Notes: a model not told the origin generated them from the sequence alone. A stretch of DNA of 64,000 nucleotides from Rhodosorus marinus (GCA_029953675.1 JAMWBK010000004.1:1-64000); one strand, 5' to 3'; counted from the stretch's first letter, positions 50,525 through 61,512 are shown. Program-made: numbers and translations.

Positions 50525-51184
50525 GTGGATTTCTTGGGTTTCTTACTTGGTTTTCGTGGGAAGTGCTTGGTGAATTTGTGGGTCTTCGTCCTCTTCGGTG
50601 GTCGTTGCTTCTTATGGGTGACGTTCCCCCCGGTTCCCCCTGGGAGTGGTGTATTTTGGTGGGTTTCTGCCGTTATCGGGAGTGCTGCTGGAACTTTTCT
50701 ACCGTTTCAGTTCTTTTTGGAGGGTTTTCTTGCGGGAGTGTACCGGTGTATGCCTGCGCCAGGGGTTTTAATTCTTCATACCCCTTCCCGGCGTCCCTTT
50801 GGGTCACATCTTCTGATGGCCTTACCTGACGCCCCAGTCCTGACCATGGAATTCCGACTTAGGCGTTTTGGCACACTTGCGGAGTTGCCTGGGTGCTCCC
50901 AAGCCTCTGCGAAAGCCTTGGTCGTTCATCCTGCTCGAGCTGTCGCTGCCGCCGCTGATGCCAACCTCCTCCCGGAGCTGACATCATCCCTCGCTCCCTT
51001 TGCTGCCACCCGGTGCCATGGCCCGCCGCCTGCTGTCCCATCTGAGCCTGTCCCACATGGGACAACTGACGTTCCGACAGCTGTCTCAAGGACAGCTGTC
51101 GGGAAAACAAAGAGATTGAAGAGGGTCTCGGCGTTCGTGGAATATTTCACTAAAGGCCAACGAGGCCCATTGCAGAGTCCATAA
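50525..51184 (+). CDS. Hypothetical ORF, doubtful
   Basis: 219 codons. The first ~70 residues are Phe/Trp/Gly-rich and look like translated non-coding DNA. From about codon 95 (MALPDAPVLTMEFRLRRFGTLAELPG) the composition is more protein-like, with an Ala/Pro-rich middle and a basic end (GKTKRLKRVSAFVEYFTKGQRG). No family is recognised. It may be part of an eroded element's ORF1. Confidence 0.25.
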   Translation: MDFLGFLLGFRGKCLVNLWVFVLFGGRCFLWVTFPPVPPGSGVFWWVSAVIGSAAGTFLPFQFFLEGFLAGVYRCMPAPGVLILHTPSRRPFGSHLLMALPDAPVLTMEFRLRRFGTLAELPGCSQASAKALVVHPARAVAAAADANLLPELTSSLAPFAATRCHGPPPAVPSEPVPHGTTDVPTAVSRTAVGKTKRLKRVSAFVEYFTKGQRGPLQSP

Positions 51185-51854
51185 ACCCAAAGGATTCGAT
51201 TATTAAAGGATATGGTGTCGCATTTCGAGGCGTTTTATGCTAGGGATTCCTTGGATCTTGCAAAAATCCCTCCATAGTGCTCCATAGTATGGATATAGAG
51301 AGAAGGGCGAGAGTTGATCGTTGGGATGCGCGCCTGGGGGATTTTAGATACCCGTCAACGGGAGTCTAGTGCAAGCTCCTGGGTGAAGAATTCGGGCTAA
51401 TCAGCTCACTCTTCTATCGGTGTCGGTCACTTATCCAGGGTTTCGCGCAGGTAGCATGGCCTTTTGCTCCTCAACTGGTTGCTGCTCTTAGATGCTTCGG
51501 GTTTGAGACGGGGGATGAGGCTCGCCAGCATAGAAAATTGGAATAAGTTGGGTTCGCGTTTCAGGAGATATTGGTAGTGGAGTGTTCTATTTTGGAATGC
51601 GGGCTCATGCAAGGATTTATGCCTCTGGTACAGTTGTGAAGGTCTTTTGACTTTCGGGTCCGATGTCTGCTGTGCTGTCGATCGGATGTCGTAGGGAGGC
51701 GAGCATCTTGGGTGAAGGCTGAGAGGATTGAAAGCATAGGTGGTGCGTTTTGTTCGTGGACAGTGGCCCTGCACGCACGGGTATCATAAAAAGTTTAGAA
51801 AGCTGTGCAGCACGTTAGCGAAAGTTCTTACAAAGCTGAGCTGTGAATTGAGCA
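51185..51854. other. Non-coding stretch
   Basis: No gene or repeat recognised. Confidence 0.4.
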
Positions 51855-52978
51855 GTGCAAGTATTTTTTCGGCAGTCACGCCTTCGTTTATGGAGGGAGC
51901 CTATTAAGTTGGAGCTGGTTGCACGGATCGCAGATCCCGAGTCACTGATTGACGATGCATTTGAGCATTGCGTCATGTGCTTTGAAATATGCGCAGATGA
52001 GACACGAGTATACTTTTGTTCGTGTGGTGTCCGGTGGTGCTGTTAATGTTTGAAAAACGTCTGGGCTAGAAACAGGCCGGCGTTTTCGAAGTTTAGCGTC
52101 GGTTCCAGTGAACCCTTTTGTCTCTACTGTGGACGCCCGTTGGACAGTGAGACTATGAAAAGACTCTTGAGGGATGCCATGCTACGGAGGCTCGAGTATT
52201 TTCAAGCCACGCTCTGTTCGGACCGAAGAGGACCCCATTCGGCTATTTATTGTACAGCGGATGGTTGCTTTCGAAAGTTTACTTTGCCAGCCGATACCGA
52301 AGCCTTAGCGTCGGTAAGAATCCTTCTCCTTACCCCGCGTATAACCATATGGTAGCGGTGAGCAATTTCTCAGCAATACAGTGGTTCTTGACGTTCAGGA
52401 ACCTCTGAATTGCGAATGCGGGAGTACATTTGTATGTCCTATATGCGCGCAAAGTGGACACCCAGGACGGGGATGCATATATGGGGATGACTATAGTCCC
52501 GTGGGAGAACGTCGAAAACTATTTCGGCGTAGAGGAAAATATAGAATCTGCCCGGGTTGTGGAGCCACAACCCGGGCAGTGGTCATGAAGGAAGATGGAT
52601 GTAATTCTATCCATTGCATATTTTGGTAAGCCACAGCCAGAAGCTCGTAGAGTTTTCACTTCGACAGTGGTTGTTTTGAAAAGTGTGTATCACTACCACC
52701 AAACTGCTCAAAGGCTCTGACTCGAATTCATTGTGTATTTGTCTTTGTCGCTTCCTTGAAATCACGCTAAACACTCGACCCGTAAATTGCTCAGTAGGGA
52801 AGCGTGGTGCTGGACTTGTAGCAAAAGTCTGGAACCAGAAAATTCTGGTGATTGTTGCGGTGCCGAAGATGGGCTAACTTATAAACGTTGTCTAGGTTTT
52901 GGCTTTTTCCGTCAAACGTTTAGTTTTGGTGACGCTTTCGCCTTTCATCGGTTCGTATTGGGTCGCCGATCTCACTAG
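51855..52978 (+). pseudogene. RBR (RING-IBR-RING) E3 ubiquitin ligase gene, with intron and interruptions
   Basis: RING1: CVMCFEICADETRVYFCSCG, then a Cys-rich VRWCC-stop-CL, then FCLYCGRPLDSETMKRLL. IBR: YCTADGCFRKFTLP, then CECGSTFVCPICAQSGHPGRGC. RING2: YRICPGCGATTRAVVMKEDG, CNSIHC, and, after a 169-nt intron, C-REAWCWTC-SKSLEPENSGDCC, where the CWTC segment fits the catalytic-Cys region of RING2. RBR ligases pass ubiquitin through a RING2 cysteine. Two defects: a TAA at 52044 inside RING1 and a frame change around 52314-52380, which could be a short intron (GTAAGA at 52314) or an indel. The stop suggests a pseudogene or a sequencing error. Confidence 0.7.
52626..52794 (+). other. Spliceosomal intron in the RBR gene
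   Basis: 169 nt, 5' GTAAGC, 3' TTGCTCAG. The phase-2 split gives TG|T = Cys, which restores the RING2 cysteine spacing (HC-IF-C-REAW-CW-TC). Confidence 0.75.
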
Positions 52979-53189
52979 GTCTCGTTTGCATCGCTTGATT
53001 GGAAAGCGTTATTCGGATTGTTATCCGGATACGACGAACGGATAACGAAAGCTTTTCTTCGGGTAACTGGATTCTAGATGTTAATGACAAACGAATCTAG
53101 TTTGCTGAAACTTTGTCCCTAGGTTCCACAACTGCACGCTTAATAGCCGAGAGAGTGCCAAGAGTACTATGTAGTTCGTGTTTATTCCT
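52979..53189. other. Non-coding spacer
   Basis: 53140-53175 (TTAATAGCCGAGAGAGTGCC) resembles 49211-49235. No gene. Confidence 0.35.
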
Positions 53190-53370
53190 CTGATCCTACC
53201 GAATACTTGGAACTCTGGCGACGTACTAGTGTCGCCCTGTGACGGTATTCTAGCAGCGTGCTGGCCGAGGCGCGCCATCGGCGCCTGGATTTGCGCGCTT
53301 CCCTCCCTAGTTCTTAGTTCCTTTTCACGCCTTGCGTTTGCACTTCAGGCTATGCTAATAAAAACCAGTA
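53190..53370 (+). mobile_element. Family D 3'-end fragment
   Basis: Last ~40 ORF2 codons (EYLELWRRTSV), hairpin GGCGCGCCATCGGCGCC, 3' UTR and tail CTAATAAAAACCAGTAG. Confidence 0.65.
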
Positions 53371-53429
53371 GTCATATGTTCTTATTCGCTCTCGACGGGC
53401 TCCACTAGGGAGTCCTTTGATAGGGCATT

Positions 53430-53592
53430 CATGGTTAACCACTCTACGTCCGTCATTGGGTCACCGTCTCTATGCAGTTGCGCTCTGCAGCGCGGATCTA
53501 CCTGGGTTTGTCACAAGCTCCGTGGCACTCAAATGGCCGTCTTTCTGTCAGCGATGTGAGAGTCGGATTGACGCTTGTGGCTACTTGCTCTT
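53430..53592 (+). mobile_element. Family D finger-region fragment
   Basis: Matches the region AARIYLGLPQAPWHSNRPSF through the finger (CESRIDACGY). It is truncated on both sides and passes at 53593 to an inverted family B piece. Confidence 0.65.
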
Positions 53593-53796
53593 GGGTAGGT
53601 GTCTCCCCTGTAGGGGTGACGTGACATCACCGTCACATCGATGGCAAATCTTTGCCACGTTCGAGGGACAGCCACCAGATCGGGTCTCAGATTCGAATTT
53701 GTGAAGTAACCTGTAGGTTCTTGCTGAACGTCTCTGAAGTGCAATCTGTTAAGCCAGCGCGCCAGCTCAGTGCAGATCTCATCATGTCGACCCCAG
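53593..53796 (-). pseudogene. Family B endonuclease fragment
   Basis: Encodes RDVQQEPTGYFTNSNLRPDL and RFAIDVTV with a one-codon deletion in the HPRT segment. It is flanked on the right by a CCCCAGA remnant, the only family B piece beyond 32 kb. Confidence 0.65.
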
Positions 53797-53964
53797 AAAG
53801 AATGTCGATTTCGTGACTTTAAAACGTCGGCTCAAATTTAGAAGTACTCATCTCTCGAACTGAATGAATGGTCTCGAACTAGGGGATTCTAGTGCGTTGG
53901 CAGAAAACTACTAACCCACAGTTTAAACAGTATAATATCGTAATAATTGATATTATGTGGATTA
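53797..53964. other. AT-rich spacer
   Basis: No feature seen; 3' flank of the RTX-type gene. Confidence 0.35.
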
Positions 53965-54407
53965 TTAGGGTGTAATTTCTGGCCTATCATGTGTGTAGTA
54001 CTTGTCGTCACCCTCACCTCCATCGAGTAGATCCTGATTACCGCCAATGAGATAGTCGTCGCCATTCTCTCCATAAACCTTATCTGGGTCGGTGTCATAA
54101 AAGCCAGAATACTTTGGACCACGGTAACCTGCTAAATAATCATCGCCATCACCGCCGTAGATCCGGTCACCACCTTCTCTACCCTCAATCGAATCATCGC
54201 CATCACCGCCGTAGATCAGGTCAGCACCTTCGGAACCCTCCATGGAATCCTCTCCGTCACCTCCCATCAATAAGTCGTTTCCTTCATTCTCCCGCATTAT
54301 ATCATCCCCGCGACCCCCAATGAGCGTGTCATTCCCTGCGTCGCCCTTCATCAGATCGCGACCGTGTCCACTAACTATCGTATCGTCGCCGTTCCCTCCA
54401 TAAGCTT
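53965..54407 (-). pseudogene. RTX-type calcium-binding repeat protein, 5' part missing
   Basis: About 145 residues made almost entirely of nonapeptides of the GGxGxDxxx type (GGNGDDTIV, KGDAGNDTLI, GGRGDDIM, GGDGEDSM, GGDGDDSI, GGDGDDYL), then YGENGDDYLIGG and a short C-terminus. Such repeats form calcium-loaded parallel beta-rolls, best known in secreted bacterial proteins and sometimes found in eukaryotes after transfer. The upstream side is cut at 54407 by a family D 3' tail, and no upstream part was found past that element. No secretion signal or catalytic domain remains in view. Confidence 0.75.
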
Positions 54408-56560
54408 GGACTTTACTAGCATAGCCTGAAGCGCTACGCAAGGGGTGAAGATGAACTAATAACTAGGGAGGGAAGCATGCAACCCCAGGCGCCGATGGCG
54501 CGCCTCGGAAAGCATGTCGCTGGAATATCGCCAAAGGGAGACACTTAAACGCCTCAAAAGCGCCAAATATTCAGTAGGATGCTCAGCACAACATTTCCGC
54601 AACCACTCTAAACCCGACTTATCGACGTGACCAAAGCTTTCCAGAATGAATGGCTGGAACCGGTGAGGGCGACCCTCAGCGCAAGGCAGACTGGCCATGC
54701 TCTCAGCATACCGTCGTGCCTTAACTCTTCGAAGGGCTGAAGCCGCGGCCCCCCGGCGGCGGGCGGCTGCGGTGAGGTGGGCGCTGGCCACGGGGCAGGT
54801 AATCGCAAGGTCCACATATGTTGAGCGTCTGGCAGCAGCGTCGGAGACGAGGAGATCGGCTATACAACGGGGCGGTGCAGAGTCCGAGATTGATCTTGGC
54901 AGTTCCGACTCAACCTCAACCGTATGCCCTATCCGAGTCAAAAATTCGCTGAGGATGTACTTGAGGCGAGTGTGACGCCTCGTACGGAGACCTCTCAACA
55001 GTCCGCAGGAACCCAGGAAGTGGTAGCCACAAGCTTCAATCCGGCTCTCACATCCCTGACAGAAAGACGGCCGATTAGAGTGCCACGGAGCCTGTGGCAA
55101 ACCGAGATAGATCCGTGCGGCCGAACGGAATTGGAAAGCATCGAGACGATGACTCAATGACGACGGTGGAGTGGTTAACCACAAGTGCGAGAGGTGGCCT
55201 CCCATGCCGCGGAGACGAGCGGCAGTGGTAGGCGGCGTGAGAGGAGAATTGAGCATGGCTGTGTGAGTAAAGTCCAGTCCAGTGTGAGCGGCACTGTGTT
55301 GGCCCCAGGTGAGGCTGTGTTGAATCACATCATTGCGGGAGCTCCACAATCGGCTCAAACCCGGGTAGTCTGCAACAGGTGACCCGGGGCTAGCCTCTCC
55401 GTCATCGGCAAGAACTCGGTCGAGGGGAGAATCCTGAATCGCTTCAGCTCGTCCCCATAACAGCTCCCTCCAGGAACGAAAGCGGGACCGATTTGAGTCC
55501 GGCACGGCGTTGCACCTCCTGAACGCGTGTTGAAGACCATCATAAATTGTCAAAAGCGGGGGCGGCAGGGTCACTGGATCCTCGTTGGTCAAAGCTCGAG
55601 CCAAGAGGCAGGCACTTCGCATCTGGAAGGTCACCAACGTTCGCAGCGCGGTAGCCCAGGAGGCAACCGCCGCTGGCGAGCATACCAGCCCACGGTCTGC
55701 GACGCTGAATCCCCCTAATCGCAACGGTAGAGCGATCTGTGCACGAATCAAGTCCCTGTCGGGAGCAGCTTCAAGATCGAGGGGCTCATCCAAGAGCGTT
55801 CCCCAGTGTTGCAGGATTATCTCGCCGGCTTTAGCCGCGATCCATGAGCCCCAAACTGGAGGCAGGCTGCGCAACCAGTAGTTGAGTCTGGGACCGACAC
55901 AAAAGCGGGAACGCAAGCAGGCCGATTGCAGCATGCTTTCGGGTAGGTGCTCAATGGCGTCGGTGAGTTGCTTGTGCCGTGCCAAAACTCGCTCGCAGGA
56001 TGCTTGGACAAAGTTGTCAGTCCCCAATCCGACGCCGTGGTGTTCGAACCCTTCACGTTCGCTGATTAGTCGCAGAGTGGGTGGCAGAGAGGCCAGCGAC
56101 ACGTCCCTCGGGGGGAGAAAGCGGCATTTTTCTGTTTCCACAGTCAAACCGACGCGACGTGCAATCGCTTCGATCTCGGTCAGCCCCCTAGCCAGGGTGT
56201 CAGGGGTGCCCAGCAATGTTATGTCATCGTGGTACGCGCAGATTCGAAGATCCGAGACCTCAGTCGAAAGACGTAAAGTACGAGCTGTAGGGCACAGGCA
56301 TGAAGAAGAGGTCCGCAAGGGTCGCCTTGTTGGACGCCAGTATGTGCTTGAAAAACAGTGCCCTCCGTTGTCAAGTAGGGGAGGCTCTCCCCTCCGTAAA
56401 TACCCGATAGAAACGGCCACGCCTCTGGAAATACCCGTCGGAGCACCTCTAGCGCATGCGTCCGCGACACGCTGTTGAATGCGTTCCGGAAATCAACCAC
56501 CAAGACTCCCCACTCCGGCCTACTGGCGTGTTCTAGCTCGATCCCATGGGTGATCAGCTA
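54408..56560 (-). mobile_element. Family D retrotransposon, copy l (inverted twin of 59480-61512)
   Basis: The tail (GGACTTTACTAGCATAGCC) abuts the RTX gene. ORF2 runs open from 56275 to 54456, including CAYHDDITLLG, the CQGCESRIEACGYHFLGSC finger and RCIADLLVSDAAARRSTYVDLAITCP. A frameshift near 56275 separates it from GVQQGDPCGP and VVDFRNAFNSVSRTHALEV (56219-56503). ORF1 and the ORF2 N-terminus are missing. It carries an in-frame insert (HTGLDFTH region, 55262-55292) shared only with the twin copy. Confidence 0.82.
54456..56503 (-). pseudogene. Family D ORF2, RT-finger-RLE, one frameshift
   Basis: The best preserved minus-strand family D ORF2 with 59474-61426. The RT keeps both Asp residues of YHDD. 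The endonuclease has ADLLV in place of the PD of the telomeric families, with the second Asp 14 residues on (YVDLAIT). Stop at 54456. Confidence 0.78.
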
Positions 56561-56754
56561 TTAGCACTGTGAACCTAACAACCCCGGATGGGTGTCCTAT
56601 GAAATGGGAAGAGAAGTCACAAGCATGTGACGAAGTTACAGTAGATATCCATCTACTCTAACCCCAAGTACCTAGTACTCCCGGTACTCTCTCGGCCATT
56701 GAGAGTACCTAGGGTTTTACAATGAAGCTACCAACTCCGGATGGGGTGGTGGTT
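56561..56754. other. Spacer with short inverted motifs
   Basis: GTACCTAGTACTCCCGGTACTCTC and TTGAGAGTACCTAG form small inverted repeats. No gene. Confidence 0.35.
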
Positions 56755-59474
56755 ATGCTGGTTTTTACTAGCATAGCCTCAAGCGCTACGCAAGGTGTGG
56801 ACTGTAACTAGGAACTCGGGAGATAAGCATGCAAACCCAAGCGCCGATGGCGCGCCTCGGCAAGCGTGCGGCTTGAATATCGCCACAAACGACACTGAAC
56901 GGCGTAAGAGTTCCAAGTATTCCATGGGATGCTCAGCAAAACGTTTCCGCAACCAATCCAAACCCGACGTATTCCAAGTGGCCAAAGGTTTCCACAACGA
57001 AAGGCTAAAACCTGTGAGAACGACCCTCAGCGCATGGCAGACTGGCTGTACTCTCAGCATACCGTCGTTCGTTCGCTCGGCCAGGGGACGAAGCAGCTGC
57101 TCCTCGGCGACGGGAGCAAACCTGAGATGAGCGCTTGCCACAGGGCATGTGGTCGCGAGGTCAACATATGCTGAGCTTCTGGCGGCAGTGTCGGAGACGA
57201 GGAGATCTGCGATGCAGCGAGGCGGTGCCGTGTCCGCGACCGATCTGGGCAGTTACGATTCCACCTCAACTGCATGCCCAACCCGAGACAAAAAATTCGT
57301 TGAGAACGTTCTTGAGACGAGTGTGACGCCTCGTACGAAGACCTCTCAATCGTCTGCATGAACCTAAGAAGTGGTAACCACATGTGTCAATCCGACTCTC
57401 ACATCGCTGACAGAAAGACTGCCTATTAGAGTACCACGGAGCTTGTGGCAAACCCAGGTAGATCTCTGCGGCAGTGCGGAACTGGAAGCCGTCGAGACGG
57501 TGTCCCAGTGACGAAGGCTAAGTGTTTAAACACAACGTGCGATAGATGTCCTCCCAGGCCACGGAGCCGAACGGCGGCGATAGGCGGTGTGAGGGAAGAA
57601 TTGAGCAAGATTGTGTGAGCTGCACTGTGTTGGCCCCAAGTGAGGCTATGCTGAATCACATCAGCGTGTGAATTCCACAATCGGCTCATACCTGGGTGAT
57701 CTGGAACAGGTGACCCGGGATTGGTTTCCCCCTCGTCCGAGAGGGCTCTGTCGATGGGAGAGCCCTCAATCGCCTCAGTACGTCCCCATAACAGATCCCT
57801 CTAGGAGCGAATACTGGATTGATGCTCGTCCGGTAAGGCGGTGAACCTACTGAACACCTGTTGACGACCATCATAAGTGCTCAAGAGCGGGGGCGGAAGA
57901 GCCACGTGGTCTTCTCTAGTCAGTGCTCGAGGCAAAAGGCAGGCACTTCGCATCCGAAAGCTCACCAAGATACGAAGTGCGGTAGCCCAGTAGGCGCTCA
58001 ATGGCGTCGGTGACTTCTTGTATCTTAGCACAACTCGTTTGCAAGAGGCTTGGACCAAGCTATCACTCACGAAGCCGACGCCGCGGTGCTCGAACCCGTC
58101 ACGACCGCCAATGATTCGGAGATTAGAGGGCAGCGAGGACTTCGAAACCTCCCTCGGCTGGAGAAAATGGCACTTCACTGGTTCCATTATCAGACCTATT
58201 CCACTTGCAATCGCCTCGATCCGGGTCAGCGCCCGAGCCAGGGTCTCAGATGTGCCCATCAACCTCACGTCGTGATAGGCGCAGATAAGAAGATTCGGTA
58301 CCTCAGTCGCGAGCCCAAGAGGAGCTGCAACGCACAGGCGTGTAGGACAGGGCCACAAGGATCGCCTTGTTGGACTCCCGTGTGTGCTTCAAAAACGGCA
58401 CCCCAGGTAGTCCAGTAGGCCCCCCCCAAGCGTAAATCCCAAAGGAGAAACCCCACGCCTCCGGGTTCCCGGCGAATCACCTCCAAAGCATGCGTTCGCG
58501 AAACGCTGTAGAAAGGTTGCGGAAATCGATCGTCAGCACTCCCCAGTCCCTTTTTCTTGCCCGCTCCAGCTCGATGGCATGAGTGATCAATTCTCAACCC
58601 ATGGAAAATCCCAACCCTACATGCAAAGGCGCCATAAAGCTGTGACCCGTGGCGGAGGCGTTGGCATAGCCACCTTCCAGCTAACATCCGAGGACTCTCG
58701 ACCATGCCGATCGGCCGGAGACGCGGGTGTGCTGGCTGATGGTCGGGTTTTGTCAGCAAGCAAAGCTGTGCCCGTCGGAGATGCGGAGTTGGTCCCACGG
58801 AGCACACGCACGCCCTGCGCCCTGGAACAGCGTAATTGAGGATTTTGACTAGCGCACTCTGGTCAGGCTTGCTCAAGGCCTGCAATAGTTTCATTCGTAG
58901 CCAGGAGGGTCCAGGACAGCGTCCACGACGAGTTCGGTGGAAATTCTCCAGATCAGACTCTCTGAGCGTCAGTTCAATGCGAAATCTGGCCAACTCTGGG
59001 CGGTCCAAGAAGGAATCGAACTCGGGGAGCAAGCCCACGTCAGACGAAGGGAACAACGATGACGCCATCTAGTCGAGACTTACATCGTAGGGGAGGACAA
59101 GCGCCTGGCCCTCCAAGACCCGTGCCGCTCGACTCAAATTACCAGCCGCACCAATTTCTTCACTCGAGCAGCCAGGGTGGAGACTGTTTCAGCTCGAATC
59201 CTACGGGCGAATGGCTCCGATGACGACAAGTAGCTTTGTTGCAACGCCTCGAATTCTCCCTTCAGGAATAACCTCAAACGCTCGCGGACTGTCCTTCGGC
59301 GTTGTGGTGTGCAGACAGGGGCCAGGAGCAGACGCGGTATGACACCCAAGAATTCCCACATCGATGGTGTGCCGTTGATTGCGCGCCAGACTCGTGAAAA
59401 TAAAGTCGAGGATTGGCCCAGCCATTGAGAGTTCTCCTCGAGGTAGGACTAGAGGCGGAATCCTGCCCCGGAGT
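56755..59474 (-). mobile_element. Family D retrotransposon, old copy n (ORF2 part)
   Basis: 3' tail, 3' UTR and the whole ORF2 in at least seven frames: endonuclease (CIADLLVSDTA region at ~57190), finger (CQRCESRIDTCGYHFLGSC), LWGRTEAIEG region, YHD at ~58270, GVQQGDPCGP at ~58360, LRPIGMVESPRMLAG at ~58700, RIPPLVLPRGELSMAGPILD at ~59440. It continues, after the nested copy m, as ORF1 at 61513-62890. Confidence 0.75.
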
Positions 59475-61426
59475 TGCAGGGAATTTACGGAGGGGAGAGC
59501 CTCCCCTATTTGACAACGGAGGGCACTGTTTTTCAAGCACATACTGGCGTCCAACAAGGCGACCCTTGCGGACCTCTTCTTCATGCCTGTGCCCTACAGC
59601 TCGTACTTTTACGTCTTTCGACTGAGGTCTCGGATCTTCGAATCTGCGCGTACCACGATGACGTAACATTGCTGGGCACCCCTGACACCCTGGCTAGGGG
59701 GCTGACCGAGATCGAAGCGATTGCACGTCGCGTCGGTTTGACTGTGGAAACAGAAAAATGTCGCTTTCTCCCCCCGAGGGACGTGTCGCTGGCCTCTTTG
59801 CCACCCATTCTGCGACTAATCAGCGAACGTGCAGGGTTCGAACACCACGGCGTCGGATTGGGGACTGACAACTTTGTCCAAGCATCCTGCGAGCGAGTAT
59901 TGGCGCACAAGCAACTCACCGACGCCATTCAGCACCTACCCGACAGCATGCTGCAATCGGCCTGCTTGCTTTCCCGCTTTTGTGTCGGTCCCAGACTCAA
60001 CTACTGGTTGCGCAGCCTGCCTCCAGCTTGGGGCTCGTGGATCGCGGCTAAAGCCGAAGAGATGACCCTGCAACACTGGGGAACGCTCTTGGATGAGCCC
60101 CTCGATCTTGAAGCTGCTCCCGACAGGGACTTGATTCGTGCACAGATCGCTCTACCGTTGCGATTAGGGGGATTCAGCGTCGCAGACCGTGGGCTGGTAT
60201 GCTCGCCAGCGGCGGTTGCCTCCTGGGCTACCGCGCTGCGAACGTTGGTGACCTTCCAGATGCGAAGTGCCTGCCTCTTGGCTCGAGCTTTGACCAACGA
60301 GGATCCAGTGACCCTGCCGCCCCCGCTTTTGACAATTTATGATGGTCTTCAACACGCGTTCAGGAGGTGCAACGCCGTGCCGGACTCAAATCGGTCCCGC
60401 TTTCGTTCCTGGAGGGAGCTGTTATGGGGACGAGCTGAAGCGATTCAGGATTCTCCCCTCGACCGAGTTCTTGCCGATGACGGAGAGGCTAGCCCCGGGT
60501 CACCTGTTGCAGACTACCCGGGTTTGAGCCGATTGTGGAGCTCCCGCAATGATGTGATTCAACACAGCCTCACCTGGGGCCAACACAGTGCCGCTCACAC
60601 TGGACTGGACTTTACTCACACAGCCATGCTCAATTCTCCTCTCACGCCGCCTACCACTGCCGCTCGTCTCCGCGGCATGGGAGGCCACCTCTCGCACTTG
60701 TGGTTAACCGCTCCACCGTCGTCATTGAGTCATCGTCTCGATGCTTTCCAATTCCGTTCGGCCGCACGGATCTATCTCGGTTTGCCACAGGCTCCGTGGC
60801 ACTCTAATCGGCCGTCTTTCTGTCAGGGATGTGAGAGCCGGATTGAAGCTTGTGGCTACCACTTCCTGGGTTCCTGCGGACTGTTGAGAGGTCTCCGTAC
60901 GAGGCGTCACACTCGCCTCAAGTACATCCTCAGCGAATTTTTGACTCGGATAGGGCATACGGTTGAGGTTGAGTCGGAACTGCCAAGATCAATCTCGGAC
61001 TCTGCACCGCCCCGTTGTATAGCCGATCTCCTCGTCTCCGACGCTGCTGCCAGACGCTCAACATATGTGGACCTTGCGATTACCTGCCCCGTGGCCAGCG
61101 CCCACCTCACCGCAGCCGCCCGCCGCCGGGGGGCCGCGGCTTCAGCCCTTCGAAGAGTTAAGGCACGACGGTATGCTGAGAGCATGGCCAGTCTGCCTTG
61201 CGCTGAGGGTCGCCCTCACCGGTTCCAGCCATTCATTCTGGAAAGCTTTGGTCACGTCGATAAGTCGGGTTTAGAGTGGTTGCGGAAATGTTGTGCTGAG
61301 CATCCTACTGAATATTTGGCGCTTTTGAGGCGTTTAAGTGTCTCCCTTTGGCGATATTCCAGCGACATGCTTTCCGAGGCGCGCCATCGGCGCCTGGGGT
61401 TGCATGCTTCCCTCCCTAGTTATTAG
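59474..61426 (+). CDS. Family D ORF2 fragment, open frame
   Basis: About 640 codons with no break, but truncated so that RT motifs before GVQQGDPCGP are missing and the first residues are target-derived. Contains CAYHDDVTLLG, the finger CQGCESRIEACGYHFLGSC and the endonuclease ADLLV...YVDLAIT. Nearly identical to 54456-56280. Not expected to encode an active RT. Confidence 0.78.
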   Translation: MQGIYGGESLPYLTTEGTVFQAHTGVQQGDPCGPLLHACALQLVLLRLSTEVSDLRICAYHDDVTLLGTPDTLARGLTEIEAIARRVGLTVETEKCRFLPPRDVSLASLPPILRLISERAGFEHHGVGLGTDNFVQASCERVLAHKQLTDAIQHLPDSMLQSACLLSRFCVGPRLNYWLRSLPPAWGSWIAAKAEEMTLQHWGTLLDEPLDLEAAPDRDLIRAQIALPLRLGGFSVADRGLVCSPAAVASWATALRTLVTFQMRSACLLARALTNEDPVTLPPPLLTIYDGLQHAFRRCNAVPDSNRSRFRSWRELLWGRAEAIQDSPLDRVLADDGEASPGSPVADYPGLSRLWSSRNDVIQHSLTWGQHSAAHTGLDFTHTAMLNSPLTPPTTAARLRGMGGHLSHLWLTAPPSSLSHRLDAFQFRSAARIYLGLPQAPWHSNRPSFCQGCESRIEACGYHFLGSCGLLRGLRTRRHTRLKYILSEFLTRIGHTVEVESELPRSISDSAPPRCIADLLVSDAAARRSTYVDLAITCPVASAHLTAAARRRGAAASALRRVKARRYAESMASLPCAEGRPHRFQPFILESFGHVDKSGLEWLRKCCAEHPTEYLALLRRLSVSLWRYSSDMLSEARHRRLGLHASLPSY

Positions 61427-61512
61427 TTCATCTTCACCCCTTGCGTAGCGCTTCAGGCTATGCTAGTAAAGTCGGGTGCTTCAGGCTATGCTAGTAAAGT
61501 CCAGTAAAGTCG
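59475..61512 (+). mobile_element. Family D retrotransposon, copy m, nested in copy n/o
   Basis: 5'-truncated within the RT (GIYGGESLPYLTTEGTV), then the rest of ORF2 open to 61426, 3' UTR and tail with two AGTAAAGTC-type units and a partial second 3' end (GTGCTTCAGGCTATGCTAG). The flanks TTGCAGGGA (59473-59481) and TTGTAGGGA (61515-61523) look like a 9-bp target duplication in the older minus-strand copy. Confidence 0.78.

Noticed and set aside
52044-52046. Reassigned TAA codon in the RBR gene
   Set aside because: Other genes in the window end at TAA, TAG and TGA in the usual way, so a mutation or error is simpler.
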